A DNA stretch of 64,000 nt, from the NCBI RefSeq assembly GCF_900316895.1, contig NZ_ONER01000001.1:38363-102362 (forward strand), written 5' to 3'. Source of the DNA: an uncultured Methanobrevibacter sp. GTDB lineage: Archaea; Methanobacteriota; Methanobacteria; Methanobacteriales; Methanobacteriaceae. The notes below the pieces were generated by a model. It was not told the DNA's origin and ran no database searches. It saw only the letters and a list, made by a program, of their open reading frames with translations. This document shows, piece after piece, positions 29,601 through 38,394 of this stretch (positions within the stretch are counted from its first letter, which is position 1; each line of letters opens with the position of its first letter). The translations under genes and the position numbers were made by a program.

Positions 29601-30152
29601 CTTGAAATCATGCTTTAACCAGAATTCACGTTTAATCAACTTATTCCACGCTGTTGTGTCATAGAAAAGCTCATGGCTTTCTGTAATGTGGGTCACTTCC
29701 TTTGTTCCGGAAAATGCGATTTCATGAATAAATGATCCCCATGTCACTCTGGAATTAAATCTCCAAACATTACCGATAGTCATATCACTATCGTTCTTAA
29801 CAGCCAGATTATACATTCGTTCATAAGCTTTTGGAGGAACCCTGTCATCGGAATCAAGGAATATTATATAGTCTCCCTGAGCAAATTCACAGCCGTAATT
29901 TCTTGCATGGCCCAATCCCTGATTTTCCTCATAGACATACTCGATATTTTCATATTTGTCTGCATATTCCTTAGCAATGACTGCACTGTCATCTGTTGAA
30001 CCGTCATCCACCAGGATTATCTGGAGATTTCTCTTGTAACCATCACTTAACTCCATATTGTTTATGGTCTGACCTACAACTGAATCCAGACATTCCTCTA
30101 AAAATTCCTGAACATTATAGACAGGTATTATAACACTAACTCTAGTTTTCAA
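26643..30152 (-). CDS. GT2 glycosyltransferase-TagF glycerophosphotransferase fusion
   Basis: 1169 residues. Residues 1-330 are a GT2 domain (VSVIIPVYNVQEFL, ILVDDGSTDDS, IFLDSDDR). About 370-780 form a long beta-rich region like those preceding TagF domains. About 790-1140 are a Glyphos_transf domain (IQTMHGTPLKTLGID, ILYAPTWREK, ILVTDYSSVMFDYANLD). It should extend a polyol-phosphate chain and glycosylate it. The start is TTG at 30152 behind AGGTCA; the codon after it begins the GT2 strand, so no earlier start is needed. It seems to be a single-gene unit. Confidence 0.88.
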   Translation of the reverse strand: MKTRVSVIIPVYNVQEFLEECLDSVVGQTINNMELSDGYKRNLQIILVDDGSTDDSAVIAKEYADKYENIEYVYEENQGLGHARNYGCEFAQGDYIIFLDSDDRVPPKAYERMYNLAVKNDSDMTIGNVWRFNSRVTWGSFIHEIAFSGTKEVTHITESHELFYDTTAWNKLIKREFWLKHDFKFPEGILYEDIPITIPMHYLANNVSVVYENCYLWRVRGGISKSITQTASDIKNLNDRLHVMGLVDEFFDENVSDEKLILAKDLKWLKVDLMIFIDKLISVSKEDSGEIIAILQDFIENNMDLTNLVYLDEITKLKYEYLMNNDYSRFIELLNFEFEELESSNVYLKDSHMVVDCDKKISDTGYLAVDNYIKEMKPVDSLLDVSFKKKGLEIKGFAFIPGLSVEDFNDQEMSFQLVNDTSHKRMPLAFENITVDDMSAFNIPFNNLSYNSSGFKINIPYSEIRDDESLVGENRILLTLKRNDIVHNIFIGFSKQNVRNRSDLKAIMRGDNYFCTKFELNKCLIIDISPVRHRYEEITAEDNKLCIHTPEYYGDVLACYDESQFNREYKVPFTYDEKSQVYSVEIDKLLFKECQIRYENGEPLVHKWKRFLLFNSDFGSCIVNTLGDYHYDIRKYEDLTEIVEISENANTVTFKTRLHSTNVAGDRLISAKLFFKDNKNHSIYYIDDGKLLDDNELMFEINIGDENITRNLYHGFFDILVEYNFEGVSFSTPLHIFESFNNTFSDNSFDYSVYRSSFWTLRLKSVRKWSSREDTKEKRQKIAQKEYSFFRRLPINNKRIIFESMWGTKYSCNPRYLYEYIDENYPEYECIWSLKDEHIPINGNGIRVRRDSLKYFYYLATSKFFVNNVNFADHYVKREGQVEIQTMHGTPLKTLGIDVPGDFKTKKQEEDFIKKCGRWDYLTVQSDYVSDVSSRCFGFNKKFLDYGYPRTDMLYAKNNENDINELKSKIGLPLDKKIILYAPTWREKNKFELMLDLKSLKKSLSDEYVLILRLHHLSFKDWTAPVNDDFVYDLSRYDSIEELYLVSDILVTDYSSVMFDYANLDRPIILFTYDLKEYREKLRGFYIDIIENRPGPLVYSSRELEQAIVNIDEIEKENKAIRQKFRQKFNQYESGDSSEKIFNEVMLKNKGSKSRFNISDKIFSRLIRD

Positions 30153-30312
30153 AATTATGACCTAAATAAAACTTTTCTATATCTATTTTTAAATCTAATG
30201 ATATTTATATCAAACCTTAAATGATTCAACAAACATATTTTTTAATTCAATGAAAATCTTGATTATTTAAAAAGGAAAATGTGTACTGCACAATCGAGTA
30301 CACAATAACAAT

Positions 30313-31395
30313 TTAATGATATCCTGACCATTTGCCCAAGTAGGGAATCTTATCAATTATAATGACAATCAGCCAGCTTAAAATGCAAACAGCAATAATT
30401 GTTGTAATCCATAAAAAGATTGCAGATGGCTTGGATAATACTACACCAGTTAAAAGAATTCCTAAAATCAATTTAAAGGTGTTATTCATCAAATACATAC
30501 CATAACTAGCTTTACTTACTGATGTGATAAATTTATTTACAATATTATTCTCTAAAAATTGTCTTATTTTTGAATATAAACCTGCAGTACTCTTATGAAC
30601 ATATTTTATCATTACAAATAATGAACCTGCCTGTAATAGTTGCACAAATGCCAAATCGAGTGAAGATTTAATAATTTTTGTTTTAGTTGCTTGATAATTA
30701 TGGAATAGATTATATGGCAGGTCCAGTTGCCCTCCTATTTTTAAAAATGAAGTGATAATGAAAATTGCCAAAGCAATTGTGATGATTTTATTTACTGAAA
30801 TGTCAAATTCCTTTACAGACAAATAATACCCCACCACTACAAATGATATTGGCCCTATAAAAAAGCTTAAATCAATTGAATGAACCAAATGCAAATAAAG
30901 CATTATTTGATAAAATAAAGAACCACCCAATATTACTAAAACAAAATATTCCAATTCCTTCATGGTTGAATTTTGTATTACCTTATTTAATATAGGTATA
31001 AAGAAGTATACGCCAACAATTAACCAGAAATACCAATTATATGAAAATGGCAAACTGAATATTTGATTTAAGTAACTTGGATCATAATAAACGCCAATTA
31101 TATAAAAAACGATTCTATGGATAACTAAAAACAAAATGAATGGGTAAATTATCCTGGTGAATCTTCTTTTAAAAAAATCCCCCAATTCAATATCCCGATT
31201 TAAAAGAAGCGCACCTGTCATCATTAAAAATACAGGAACTGCAAAACGTGTGATTTCAGACAAACTATAAAACTTATCCCCGATTAAACCAGCATCGTGA
31301 AAAACCTGGGAAACATGCAGTATAATAATTCCCAAAATAGCTAGAAATCTTAATGTATCATAATATTTTATTCGCTCATGTGTGTGAATAGCCAT
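30313..31395 (-). CDS. Acyltransferase 3 family membrane O-acyltransferase
   Basis: 361 residues, about ten membrane segments. YYDTLRFLAILGIIILH gives the family's Arg16 and His27, and FKRRFTRIIYPFILF is the second conserved region. It probably transfers acyl groups to an extracytoplasmic glycan. The ATG at 31395 has GGAGATTGAT upstream; a TTG at 31401 is too close to that site. It is a separate transcription unit upstream of the GT2-TagF gene. Confidence 0.88.
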   Translation of the reverse strand: MAIHTHERIKYYDTLRFLAILGIIILHVSQVFHDAGLIGDKFYSLSEITRFAVPVFLMMTGALLLNRDIELGDFFKRRFTRIIYPFILFLVIHRIVFYIIGVYYDPSYLNQIFSLPFSYNWYFWLIVGVYFFIPILNKVIQNSTMKELEYFVLVILGGSLFYQIMLYLHLVHSIDLSFFIGPISFVVVGYYLSVKEFDISVNKIITIALAIFIITSFLKIGGQLDLPYNLFHNYQATKTKIIKSSLDLAFVQLLQAGSLFVMIKYVHKSTAGLYSKIRQFLENNIVNKFITSVSKASYGMYLMNNTFKLILGILLTGVVLSKPSAIFLWITTIIAVCILSWLIVIIIDKIPYLGKWSGYH

Positions 31396-32149
31396 AATCA
31401 ATCTCCATATTTAAAACAATCCGCCTTTTAATTTAATAATAAAATGTACGAATATTAAGGTTTAGTTTAAGAAAATACTAAATTTCCTTCTGTCAACCAT
31501 CATGAACTTTCGAATTTTTGTAGCAGATATTAGAATCAATATGGAAATACTGATATTGGTCTTAAAATACTATTTTGAATCCTAGTCAAATTGTGATTTC
31601 TCAAGTTTTATCAGATTTTTGTTAATTGAATAATTATAATGGCAGGTTCACATCATTTGCAATCAATGAAATAAAATCATTTAAGAAAATCTCATTAATT
31701 CAATGAAAAATATTTAGTTATTGTATAAAATATGTTATAATCTTGAAAATTTATACAAAAATGTTTATAAATCAGAATTAATAGGACAATCATTAAAATT
31801 TATAACCTAATATCTTTCCATTATTGTTTGCAAACATGTTAAACCAAGACAAAATTATATTACATATTATTTAAATCGACATATTTAAACTTTTTGATAA
31901 AATGAATTAATTGCTTAATATCGATTTATAAATTGTTATTAATTAAATTAAATCATTTAATTAATTATAATTAATTAATATGTTTTAAGAATTGTTTATT
32001 CATTAAAATAATTGGAAATTTGAAATAATTTAATAATGACATATATATAATAATGCTTAATTATTACATTTAATAGAAAAAGATAAATTTATTATATGAA
32101 TGTTCATTTATATAAATCAATTAAAAAAAAAGAAAATAGCGTACTCAAA
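31396..32149. other. Long AT-rich gap with coding-like scraps
   Basis: No full gene or RNA is recognised in 754 bases. Two minus-strand open stretches look like gene tails: 31462-31569 (35 codons, with ISATKIRKFMMVDRRKF) and 31634-31699 (21 codons, with LNDFISLIAND). They could be decayed pieces of one gene. The part from about 31860 to 32050 is low-complexity TTAATTAA-type sequence with many small palindromes. Confidence 0.4.
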
Positions 32150-32166
32150 CTAAAATGTCTGAGTAC
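32122..32166 (-). terminator. Terminator hairpin spanning the zinc-ribbon gene stop codon
   Basis: Arms GTACTCA (32141-32147) and TGAGTAC (32160-32166) bracket the TAG stop. On the minus strand a T-rich run (32122-32136) follows. Confidence 0.6.
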
Positions 32167-32827
32167 CTGCTTCCGGAGACAGACTTACACTTCTAGTGTC
32201 CAATAATTTGCTTCCGGAGCCGTCATATAAATTAATTTCAGCAAAGTCCGGGAAATACTTATATGCATCCGCACTGGAAACTTCAAGATGTCCACTGGAA
32301 TCAACTGTAACTGGGACCATGTTTCCATGGTTTAAAGTTGATCCGTCACGGGAGTAGAAAATTTGCAGTGTTACCTTTTCACCGGCATGTTCAGGTCCTA
32401 CATATATTGAAGCATATGTCTTGTCTTCCAATTCCCCTCCGGTCGAAAAGCTTCCTCCCAAAATCGACATTGAAGTGGTTTTCGGTTTAGCCGGTGACGC
32501 CTGAGAAGCTTGAGAAGCCTGGGAGCTGGAAGTTTCTTCAGTTTGAGCCGGTTCAGCATTAGAAGCATTTTGAACCTGCTGTTGAGGCTGTGAATCATTG
32601 GTATGATTTGAATTGAATCCGTAAAGGTAAACAAAAGCCCCTGCAAGAACAACTACCACAATTGCCAGTGCAACGATAATGTATTTTGTCGTATTATCGC
32701 TACCGGATTTATTGCTCATTGAGTTAATCATACTTTCATGACTAACTGTCTTTTTCAAAGGACTGCCACATTTTTTACAAAATTTTGCGGTATCGCTATT
32801 TTCACTATCACACTTGGGACAACGCAT
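32150..32827 (-). CDS. Zinc-ribbon, membrane-anchored protein of unknown function
   Basis: 225 residues. The N-terminus is a cytoplasmic zinc ribbon (CPKCDSENSDTAKFCKKCG, two CxxC knuckles). A membrane segment follows (about 49-70), then a Gln/Ser/Ala-rich linker and an extracytoplasmic beta-rich domain of about 100 residues. This layout recurs in methanogens, and a smaller example is at 63455-63994. The function is not known; the ribbon may bind a partner inside the cell. GAGGTGA lies nine bases before the ATG. It stands alone between terminator-bounded units. Confidence 0.8.
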   Translation of the reverse strand: MRCPKCDSENSDTAKFCKKCGSPLKKTVSHESMINSMSNKSGSDNTTKYIIVALAIVVVVLAGAFVYLYGFNSNHTNDSQPQQQVQNASNAEPAQTEETSSSQASQASQASPAKPKTTSMSILGGSFSTGGELEDKTYASIYVGPEHAGEKVTLQIFYSRDGSTLNHGNMVPVTVDSSGHLEVSSADAYKYFPDFAEINLYDGSGSKLLDTRSVSLSPEAGTQTF

Positions 32828-32937
32828 TATTTTTTCACCTCATAATCCTCTTAGATAATAATAATTTGTATACAACATTAAATAAAATTATCCATAGCAA
32901 TAATGATTTAGGGCAAATGACAAAGCATTACTTCCCC

Positions 32938-33366
32938 TTATTTCAATTTTGTTCCATAAAACATTATTCTTCGAGCAATAAAATTCCAAAACAATACAAT
33001 AATGGCTGCAATTATCTTAGAAATCAAATAATATAATCCCAATACATCAGTAAACAGATATAATAAAATCTCTGTAAAAACCAAACCGATTGTACTGATA
33101 AGTATGAATAAATTAAATTCAATCAAGCGATTGTCAATGTTTTCCTGATTGAATACCCATTTGGTGCTCATTATATAATTGACAAGTACGGAGATAATGA
33201 AGGACAAAACACCTGAAACCAAATAGTAAATTCCGCAAATGTCACTGAAGAAATACAGGAAAAAGAAATCTACAACGAATGCAGTTCCTCCTACAAAGAT
33301 ATATCTGAAAAACTGCAGGAAAACGTTATCTGTCTTTTCAACGAATAATTTGTCAATCAAGTTCAT
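32938..33366 (-). CDS. GtrA-like four-helix membrane protein
   Basis: 142 residues with four membrane helices (YIFVGGTAFVVDFFFLYF, LSFIISVLVNYIMSTKWVF, and two near the C-terminus), matching the GtrA family. GtrA proteins are thought to flip polyprenyl-phosphate-sugar across the membrane or to work with the GtrB-type transferase. The ATG overlaps the stop of the upstream GT2 gene (ATGA), a strong sign of a coupled pair. Confidence 0.87.
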   Translation of the reverse strand: MNLIDKLFVEKTDNVFLQFFRYIFVGGTAFVVDFFFLYFFSDICGIYYLVSGVLSFIISVLVNYIMSTKWVFNQENIDNRLIEFNLFILISTIGLVFTEILLYLFTDVLGLYYLISKIIAAIIVLFWNFIARRIMFYGTKLK

Positions 33367-34295
33367 TCATCCTTTCTTTTCAATTCATTTAATATAATCA
33401 GATGATGTTCGAAGTTGTCTGCATGCTGTCTTTTCAATACATGCAAGATCACACCTACGAAAAATGTCATGGCAGCAACCATAACCACCATTGCAATCAT
33501 GATTAACGTAGGTATTTTCAAAACAAGGCCTGTGCTGAAGTATTTAATCAGTATCGGTACAAAGTGAATTCCTGCAATGACCAGTAAAATCAATGATGCA
33601 ATTGAAAAGAAAAACAATGGTCTTTGATTACGGATCAATGAAAAAATCATCCTTATAACCTTGAAACCATCCTGATAGGTATTCAGTTTTGATTCACTTC
33701 CTTCAATACGGTCCTTGTATTCAATTGGTATTTCAACTATTTTAAAATTTTTAGTTAACGCAAAAACACTCATTTCAGTTTCAATTTCAAATTCCTTAGA
33801 AGAAATCGGGAATGATTTTACAAACTCATAGCTGAATCCTCTCATTCCGGTCATGATATCCTTCAAGTCACTATTAAAAAAGGTATTGATAAATCTACGG
33901 ACCATTTTATTTCCGGTATTATGGAATGGTCTGTCATTTTCCTCAAAATAAGTTGAAGATAACCTGTCTCCTATTACCATGTCCGCTTTTTTATCCAGAA
34001 CCAATTTTTCAAATTCCAAAGCTGCTTCAGCAGGATAGGTATCATCACCGTCAACCATAATGTAACAATCGGCATCAATGTCTCTAAACATTGCCCTTAC
34101 CACATTTCCTTTTCCCTGCTTATACTCATATTTGACAATAGCCCCTGCATTGCGGGCAATTTCATCTGTGCCGTCAGTGGAATTGTTATCATATACATAA
34201 ATATCCGCATGAGGCATTACTTTTTTAAAATCCAAAACAACCTTTTCGATTGTTGCCGATTCATTATAACATGGAACCAATATTGCTGTTTTCAT
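33363..34295 (-). CDS. GtrB/DPM1-like GT2 with two C-terminal membrane helices
   Basis: 310 residues. Residues 1-225 are a GT2 domain of the polyprenyl-phosphate sugar synthase type (AILVPCYNES, YDNNSTDGTDEIA, MVDGDDTYPAEA, TGMRGFSYEFV). Two membrane segments (about 230-290) follow. It should make a polyprenyl-phosphate hexose that the overlapping GtrA partner presents outside, where GT-C enzymes such as the one at 7998-9818 could use it. The ATG at 34295 follows GGTTGATGAT; a TTG twelve bases upstream is rejected. Confidence 0.88.
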   Translation of the reverse strand: MKTAILVPCYNESATIEKVVLDFKKVMPHADIYVYDNNSTDGTDEIARNAGAIVKYEYKQGKGNVVRAMFRDIDADCYIMVDGDDTYPAEAALEFEKLVLDKKADMVIGDRLSSTYFEENDRPFHNTGNKMVRRFINTFFNSDLKDIMTGMRGFSYEFVKSFPISSKEFEIETEMSVFALTKNFKIVEIPIEYKDRIEGSESKLNTYQDGFKVIRMIFSLIRNQRPLFFFSIASLILLVIAGIHFVPILIKYFSTGLVLKIPTLIMIAMVVMVAAMTFFVGVILHVLKRQHADNFEHHLIILNELKRKDE

Positions 34296-34628
34296 ATCAT
34301 CAACCAATAATACTATCTATAATTAAATTTAAGAAAAAAATATTATATAAACATTTGTTAATGTTGAAAAGTACCCTAAAAAAATATCTTTCGAAAAATC
34401 TAACAGAAATATCCAAAATTTTGATGAAATTTTTTTAAAAAATGTAAAAATTTAATTACGTTATCTACATGTCAACATCGTTCATTGTTAAAAATTCCTT
34501 ATCGAATTAAATTATTGAAGAAATAATCAAGTAAAATAACATTCCAATATAAAACGATGATTTAATGTGTAGTCAAATTAATTATTTGATAGCTTTGAAA
34601 ATATGAAAAAATAGATGATTAAAATTAA
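34296..34628. promoter_or_regulatory. Intergenic region with promoter for the gtrB/gtrA pair
   Basis: A clear TATA box on the minus strand (34343-34351, TTTATATAA) predicts a start near 34320 and a leader of about 25 bases. Further right, a short palindrome (34573-34589) and T-rich minus-strand sequence follow the ABC operon and may end its transcript. No gene is seen. Confidence 0.5.
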
Positions 34629-35312
34629 TTAATCATAAAATTTGCCTAAGAAATCTTTCATTCTCTGATTGTCAGATGAGAAAACCTCATCAGGTGTGCC
34701 TTCCTCTACAATAACTCCGCCATCCATAAAAATAATTGTATCGGCGACGTTACGGGCAAAGGCCATTTCGTGAGTTACAATAACCATTGTCATATGCTCA
34801 GCGGCAAGCTCTTTAATAACTGTCAAGATTTCACCAGTAAGTTCCGGATCAAGCGCTGAAGTTGGTTCATCAAAGAACAGAATATCAGGATTCATTGCGA
34901 GAGCACGGGCAATTGACACACGTTGCTGTTGACCACCAGACAACTCACAAGGGTAAGCATCTTCCTTGTCTTCCAAACCCATTTTTCTAAGCAAATCTCT
35001 TGCGTGGGCAAAAACTTCTGTTTTGTCCCTTTTTTGAACACGCATAGGTGCATTGGTAATGTTCTTCATCACAGAGTGATGTGGGAACAGGTTAAAGTTT
35101 TGGAACACCAGTCCAAAAGTTCCTTCAAAATTAATTTCTCCACTGTCTTCGGTTTCCAAATCGGTAATGCATCTAAGCAGGGTGGACTTTCCAGAACCGG
35201 ATGGTCCGATAATAGCTAAAACTTCACCTTTTTCAACACTTAGAGATATATCCTTCAAGACCACATTATCATCAAAACTTTTCTTAAGATTTTTAACTTC
35301 AAGTAAACTCAT
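34629..35312 (-). CDS. Polar amino acid ABC transporter ATP-binding protein
   Basis: A 227-residue cytoplasmic ATPase that drives import. Walker A is [10 protein letters not shown] (about 33-42), the Q-loop is [11 protein letters not shown], the signature is [15 protein letters not shown], and Walker B is [15 protein letters not shown], followed by the His-switch VTHEMAFA. It is of the GlnQ/HisP type. AGGTGG lies just before the ATG. It is the last gene of a binding protein-permease-ATPase operon, eight bases after the permease. Confidence 0.93.
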   Translation of the reverse strand: MSLLEVKNLKKSFDDNVVLKDISLSVEKGEVLAIIGPSGSGKSTLLRCITDLETEDSGEINFEGTFGLVFQNFNLFPHHSVMKNITNAPMRVQKRDKTEVFAHARDLLRKMGLEDKEDAYPCELSGGQQQRVSIARALAMNPDILFFDEPTSALDPELTGEILTVIKELAAEHMTMVIVTHEMAFARNVADTIIFMDGGVIVEEGTPDEVFSSDNQRMKDFLGKFYD

Positions 35313-35320
35313 TTTACCAC

Positions 35321-35971
35321 CTATTCATAATAGTCTAATCTGTGTTCCAAGTGTTCCATTGCAAATGCCACTATTATATTAAATACATAATAGAATATAC
35401 CCGCTACAAGCAATGCTGCAATTGAAGCATCAGCGGCTGCAATCTGTTTAGCTACAGTAAACATTTCTGGAATTGCAATTACAAAGGATAGTGAAGTATC
35501 TTTTACAAGTGTTATAACTTCATTAGTTACAGAAGGAAGAATTATCTTAAATACTTGAGGCAGAATGATTATAAAGAATGTTTCAAATTTTGAATAACCG
35601 AGTACTTGAGCAGCCTCATATTGTCCGCTGTTGATAGATTCAATTCCTCCCCTATAAATTTCAGCAAAGTAAGCCGCATAATTCATAGTGAATGCGATAA
35701 TGACCGCAATGAATCTGTAATCAGGCGATAGGCTCATACCTAATACATAGTATGGTGCAAAAAATACTACGATTAACTGTAACATTAACGGTGTACCTCT
35801 CATGATTGAGATATAAATTTTCATTAACCACCTTACAGGTGAAAACTTACTCATTCTTCCTCCGGCAATCAGTAAACCTAAAGGAAGAGAGAATAAGAGA
35901 GTAAGTAAAAATATCTCAATAGAGGTAACCATACCTCCAAGCAATTGTGAAATTACATTACTCAATATCAT
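35321..35971 (-). CDS. Polar amino acid ABC transporter permease
   Basis: 216 residues with about five membrane helices. It is of the HisM/GlnP type, with the EAA-like coupling loop [19 protein letters not shown]...LGY and [15 protein letters not shown]. It forms the membrane channel, probably as a homodimer because only one permease gene is present. GAGGGAGAA precedes the ATG. It lies 31 bases after the binding-protein gene. Confidence 0.92.
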   Translation of the reverse strand: MILSNVISQLLGGMVTSIEIFLLTLLFSLPLGLLIAGGRMSKFSPVRWLMKIYISIMRGTPLMLQLIVVFFAPYYVLGMSLSPDYRFIAVIIAFTMNYAAYFAEIYRGGIESINSGQYEAAQVLGYSKFETFFIIILPQVFKIILPSVTNEVITLVKDTSLSFVIAIPEMFTVAKQIAAADASIAALLVAGIFYYVFNIIVAFAMEHLEHRLDYYE

Positions 35972-36002
35972 TTAAGAATTCTCCCTCTAAAACCAATTCA
36001 AT

Positions 36003-36833
36003 TTATTTTTGTATTAAAGCATCTTGGGAAATACCGTATTTTTCAGCGATTTTTAAAACAGTACCATCTTTAAACATTTCATCTAAAGTTGATTGTACTT
36101 GATCTTTTAAATCAGTGTTTCCTTTTTTGAATCCGACACCATATTTCTCAGTGGTTATGTCTTGGTCCAATATTGAGAAAGCATCAGATTGGTTTTTGTT
36201 TTTGATGTCATATTCAGCAACACCAATATCCATAGCTACAGCATCACATGCGCCGGATTCTAAATCCATAAATGCAGTGTTATAGTCAGCTACTTCGGTT
36301 AATGTTCCGAATTTGTCTGCAATAGTCTTGTTGTCACCTTGAAGTGCTGCTAATGCAGATGAATCTTTTTGTGTTTCTACAGTTTTTCCTGATAAATCAT
36401 CAATTGATGAAATGCCTGCGTCAGATTTGACAACGAATACCTGTTTGTTGTCGAAGTATGGGTCAGACCATAAGTAGTCGTTTTCCCTTCCGTCAATGGT
36501 GAATCCGTTCCAAATACAGTCGATAGAACCAGAGTCTAATTCCGCATCCTTAGCATCCCAATCGATTGGTTGTGCTTTAAATGTCCAATTGTTTCTTTCA
36601 CAAACTTCTTTTGCTAAATCTAAGTCGAAACCAGTATAGTTTCCACTGTCGTCCTTAAATCCGTAAGGTGGGAATTCTGCATCGAATCCTACGATGAAAG
36701 TGCTTTCATCATTAGCGGTAGAATTTCCGGCGTCATTTCCTCCTAAAAAGTCAAATAAACCAGCGCTTGCAGTACCCATAACTAAGAAAGCTACTAATAC
36801 TAAAGCAAATATAATACCTATCTTTTTATTCAT
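36003..36833 (-). CDS. Amino acid ABC transporter substrate-binding protein
   Basis: 276 residues. The signal peptide (about 1-24) ends ASAG; there is no lipobox Cys, so the mature protein may be tethered by its uncleaved N-terminus. The SBP_bac_3 fold shows in FIVGFDAEFPPYGFKD, GFDLDLAKEVCERNNW and the hinge DYLWSDPYFDNKQVFVV. It captures an amino acid outside and delivers it to the permease encoded next. The exact ligand is not readable. It is the first gene of the operon; palindromes cover the predicted start site. Confidence 0.92.
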   Translation of the reverse strand: MNKKIGIIFALVLVAFLVMGTASAGLFDFLGGNDAGNSTANDESTFIVGFDAEFPPYGFKDDSGNYTGFDLDLAKEVCERNNWTFKAQPIDWDAKDAELDSGSIDCIWNGFTIDGRENDYLWSDPYFDNKQVFVVKSDAGISSIDDLSGKTVETQKDSSALAALQGDNKTIADKFGTLTEVADYNTAFMDLESGACDAVAMDIGVAEYDIKNKNQSDAFSILDQDITTEKYGVGFKKGNTDLKDQVQSTLDEMFKDGTVLKIAEKYGISQDALIQK

Positions 36834-36847
36834 TTTAAAACACCAAA

Positions 36848-36897
36848 ATAGTTATAACTATACAGTAGAAATTTTTATCTACTGATGTTATATTTAT
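36848..36897 (-). promoter_or_regulatory. TATA box and two adjacent palindromes before the ABC importer
   Basis: A TATA-like AAATATAAC (minus strand, 36888-36897) predicts a start near 36868. A perfect 14-base palindrome (36848-36861, ATAGTTATAACTAT) and an inverted repeat (CAGTAGA 36863-36869, TCTACTG 36878-36884) cover that point. The layout fits a repressor site over the transcription start. Confidence 0.5.
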
Positions 36898-36973
36898 TTA
36901 ATTAAATATATTAATGTAATTGTTAATTGTTCAAACAAAATTAATAATTTAATACCGAAAACTAGAAGAAAGA

Positions 36974-38350
36974 CTACTTTTTATTTCTAATGTCCCTTAA
37001 TGGTTTTGTCAATTTCCAAGAGTTTGATGACAATATATCCTCATTAAGTTCTTTTAATGCCTCATTTTCAGCTTTTAATTTGGAATTTTTCTTAAACTCG
37101 AAATCATATAATTGGTTGAGAGCCGTCAGTCTCTGTGCAAAATAATCCTCATTAACGGAGCAGTTTTCATCCTTAAAGCCATGATCCTCAAGAATATTAA
37201 TCAATTGAGTCCTGCAAGAGTTAAAATCTCTAATATCTGATTTGTATTTTACATCAAACTTGGACAATGCACTTCCATTTTCATAAAAGGCCCAAATATC
37301 CCTTGAAGAGCCCAGATAGTCTGAAATCTTTGAAGGCAAATATGGATTATATGGCCAAACACCATCAGTTACCACATCATTGACCATCAATACATCAAAT
37401 TTGGTTGTGGCATTTAAAAATTCAAAATAATCCAAAGGTTTTTTAACAATGAAACTGTCACGTGAAGATAAAGTGGAAATCAGTTTCTTCATTAAGGACA
37501 CATCCTTAATGAACAGATAAATCCTGATTTTGTCCTTAAATTTATGATTTAAAGATTCAATTGAATAAAATAAGCTTTCAAAATGTCTTTGGCCATAATA
37601 ATCACGACCAAAATAAGCCATATTAATATAATTTTCATTCAAATCCAGTTCAGCGGATTGGACATGATAATATTTCTCATCCAAAGTCGGATGCCTTTCA
37701 ATCACGCTTTTTTTAAGGGCAAATTCTTGAACATCTTCTGGAAATTGATTAAGCATTGCATTCCTTTGATTTTCATTAGTGAAAACCAATTTGTCTGCAA
37801 ATAAATATGTAAGATACTCTGCAAGGAAAAAAACAGAAGATCTATTTTCAATCAATGGAAATTCACAATTGTTTTTCTCGTTAAGCCCAATAATATGTCC
37901 ATTAACCTCATCCACATAGTCTGGATTGTCAATGAAGAATTTCTTATTATTTCTGATTTTATTTGAAATGTTTAAAATTAAAGGGTCTGAAAACTCCGCA
38001 GTCCAAAAAACATCAGGATTTGAAAACTTATATTCTAGAGCTATGAAATGATTGTTTGCAATCCATGATCTTGAATAAATCTTTGCATAATCCTTTTCTA
38101 TTAGATTCATGGAGTCTTCAAGTGATTTGAAAACACATTCTGGAGTATCCAGTTCACAGCCAATGTCCAAAAAAATTCTGTCATTGATATATTGATTAAA
38201 AATACCCAAATCTTCAACAGGCAATTCCAATTTAGCCTGAAAAACATCAACCGGTTTTTTATTATTTAATATTCTTTTAAAAACATTTATTCCAGATACA
38301 TAATCAGAAGGTGGAAATAATAAAGAAATAACTAACTCATCACTATCCAT
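36974..38350 (-). CDS. GT-B-like glycosyltransferase with coiled-coil SWKLT tail
   Basis: 458 residues. It begins DELVISLLFPPSDYVSG, close to the N-terminal strand of a GT-B fold. About 175-400 include LADKLVFTNENQRNAML, INMAYFGRDYYGQRH and FDVLMVNDV, typical of GT1/GT4 folds. It ends in a coiled coil and SSNSWKLTKPLRDIR. A sugar-transfer role is inferred from fold-like motifs, not from a complete active-site signature. No ribosome site is visible before the ATG at 38350. It lies 45 bases after the GT2 gene, so they probably share a transcript. Confidence 0.65.
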   Translation of the reverse strand: MDSDELVISLLFPPSDYVSGINVFKRILNNKKPVDVFQAKLELPVEDLGIFNQYINDRIFLDIGCELDTPECVFKSLEDSMNLIEKDYAKIYSRSWIANNHFIALEYKFSNPDVFWTAEFSDPLILNISNKIRNNKKFFIDNPDYVDEVNGHIIGLNEKNNCEFPLIENRSSVFFLAEYLTYLFADKLVFTNENQRNAMLNQFPEDVQEFALKKSVIERHPTLDEKYYHVQSAELDLNENYINMAYFGRDYYGQRHFESLFYSIESLNHKFKDKIRIYLFIKDVSLMKKLISTLSSRDSFIVKKPLDYFEFLNATTKFDVLMVNDVVTDGVWPYNPYLPSKISDYLGSSRDIWAFYENGSALSKFDVKYKSDIRDFNSCRTQLINILEDHGFKDENCSVNEDYFAQRLTALNQLYDFEFKKNSKLKAENEALKELNEDILSSNSWKLTKPLRDIRNKK

Positions 38351-38394
38351 AATTTTAATTTATTTAATAAGATTAATAAAATTTTAGAAAAAAT

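Noticed and set aside
31860..32050. TTAATTAA-rich palindromes as an origin or mobile-element end
   Set aside because: Low-complexity AT sequence forms such palindromes by chance; there is no adjacent replication or transposase gene.
34361..34438. Small Lys/Leu-rich plus-strand frame before the gtrB-like gene
   Set aside because: Composition is what AT-rich spacer gives by chance, and it overlaps the promoter region.
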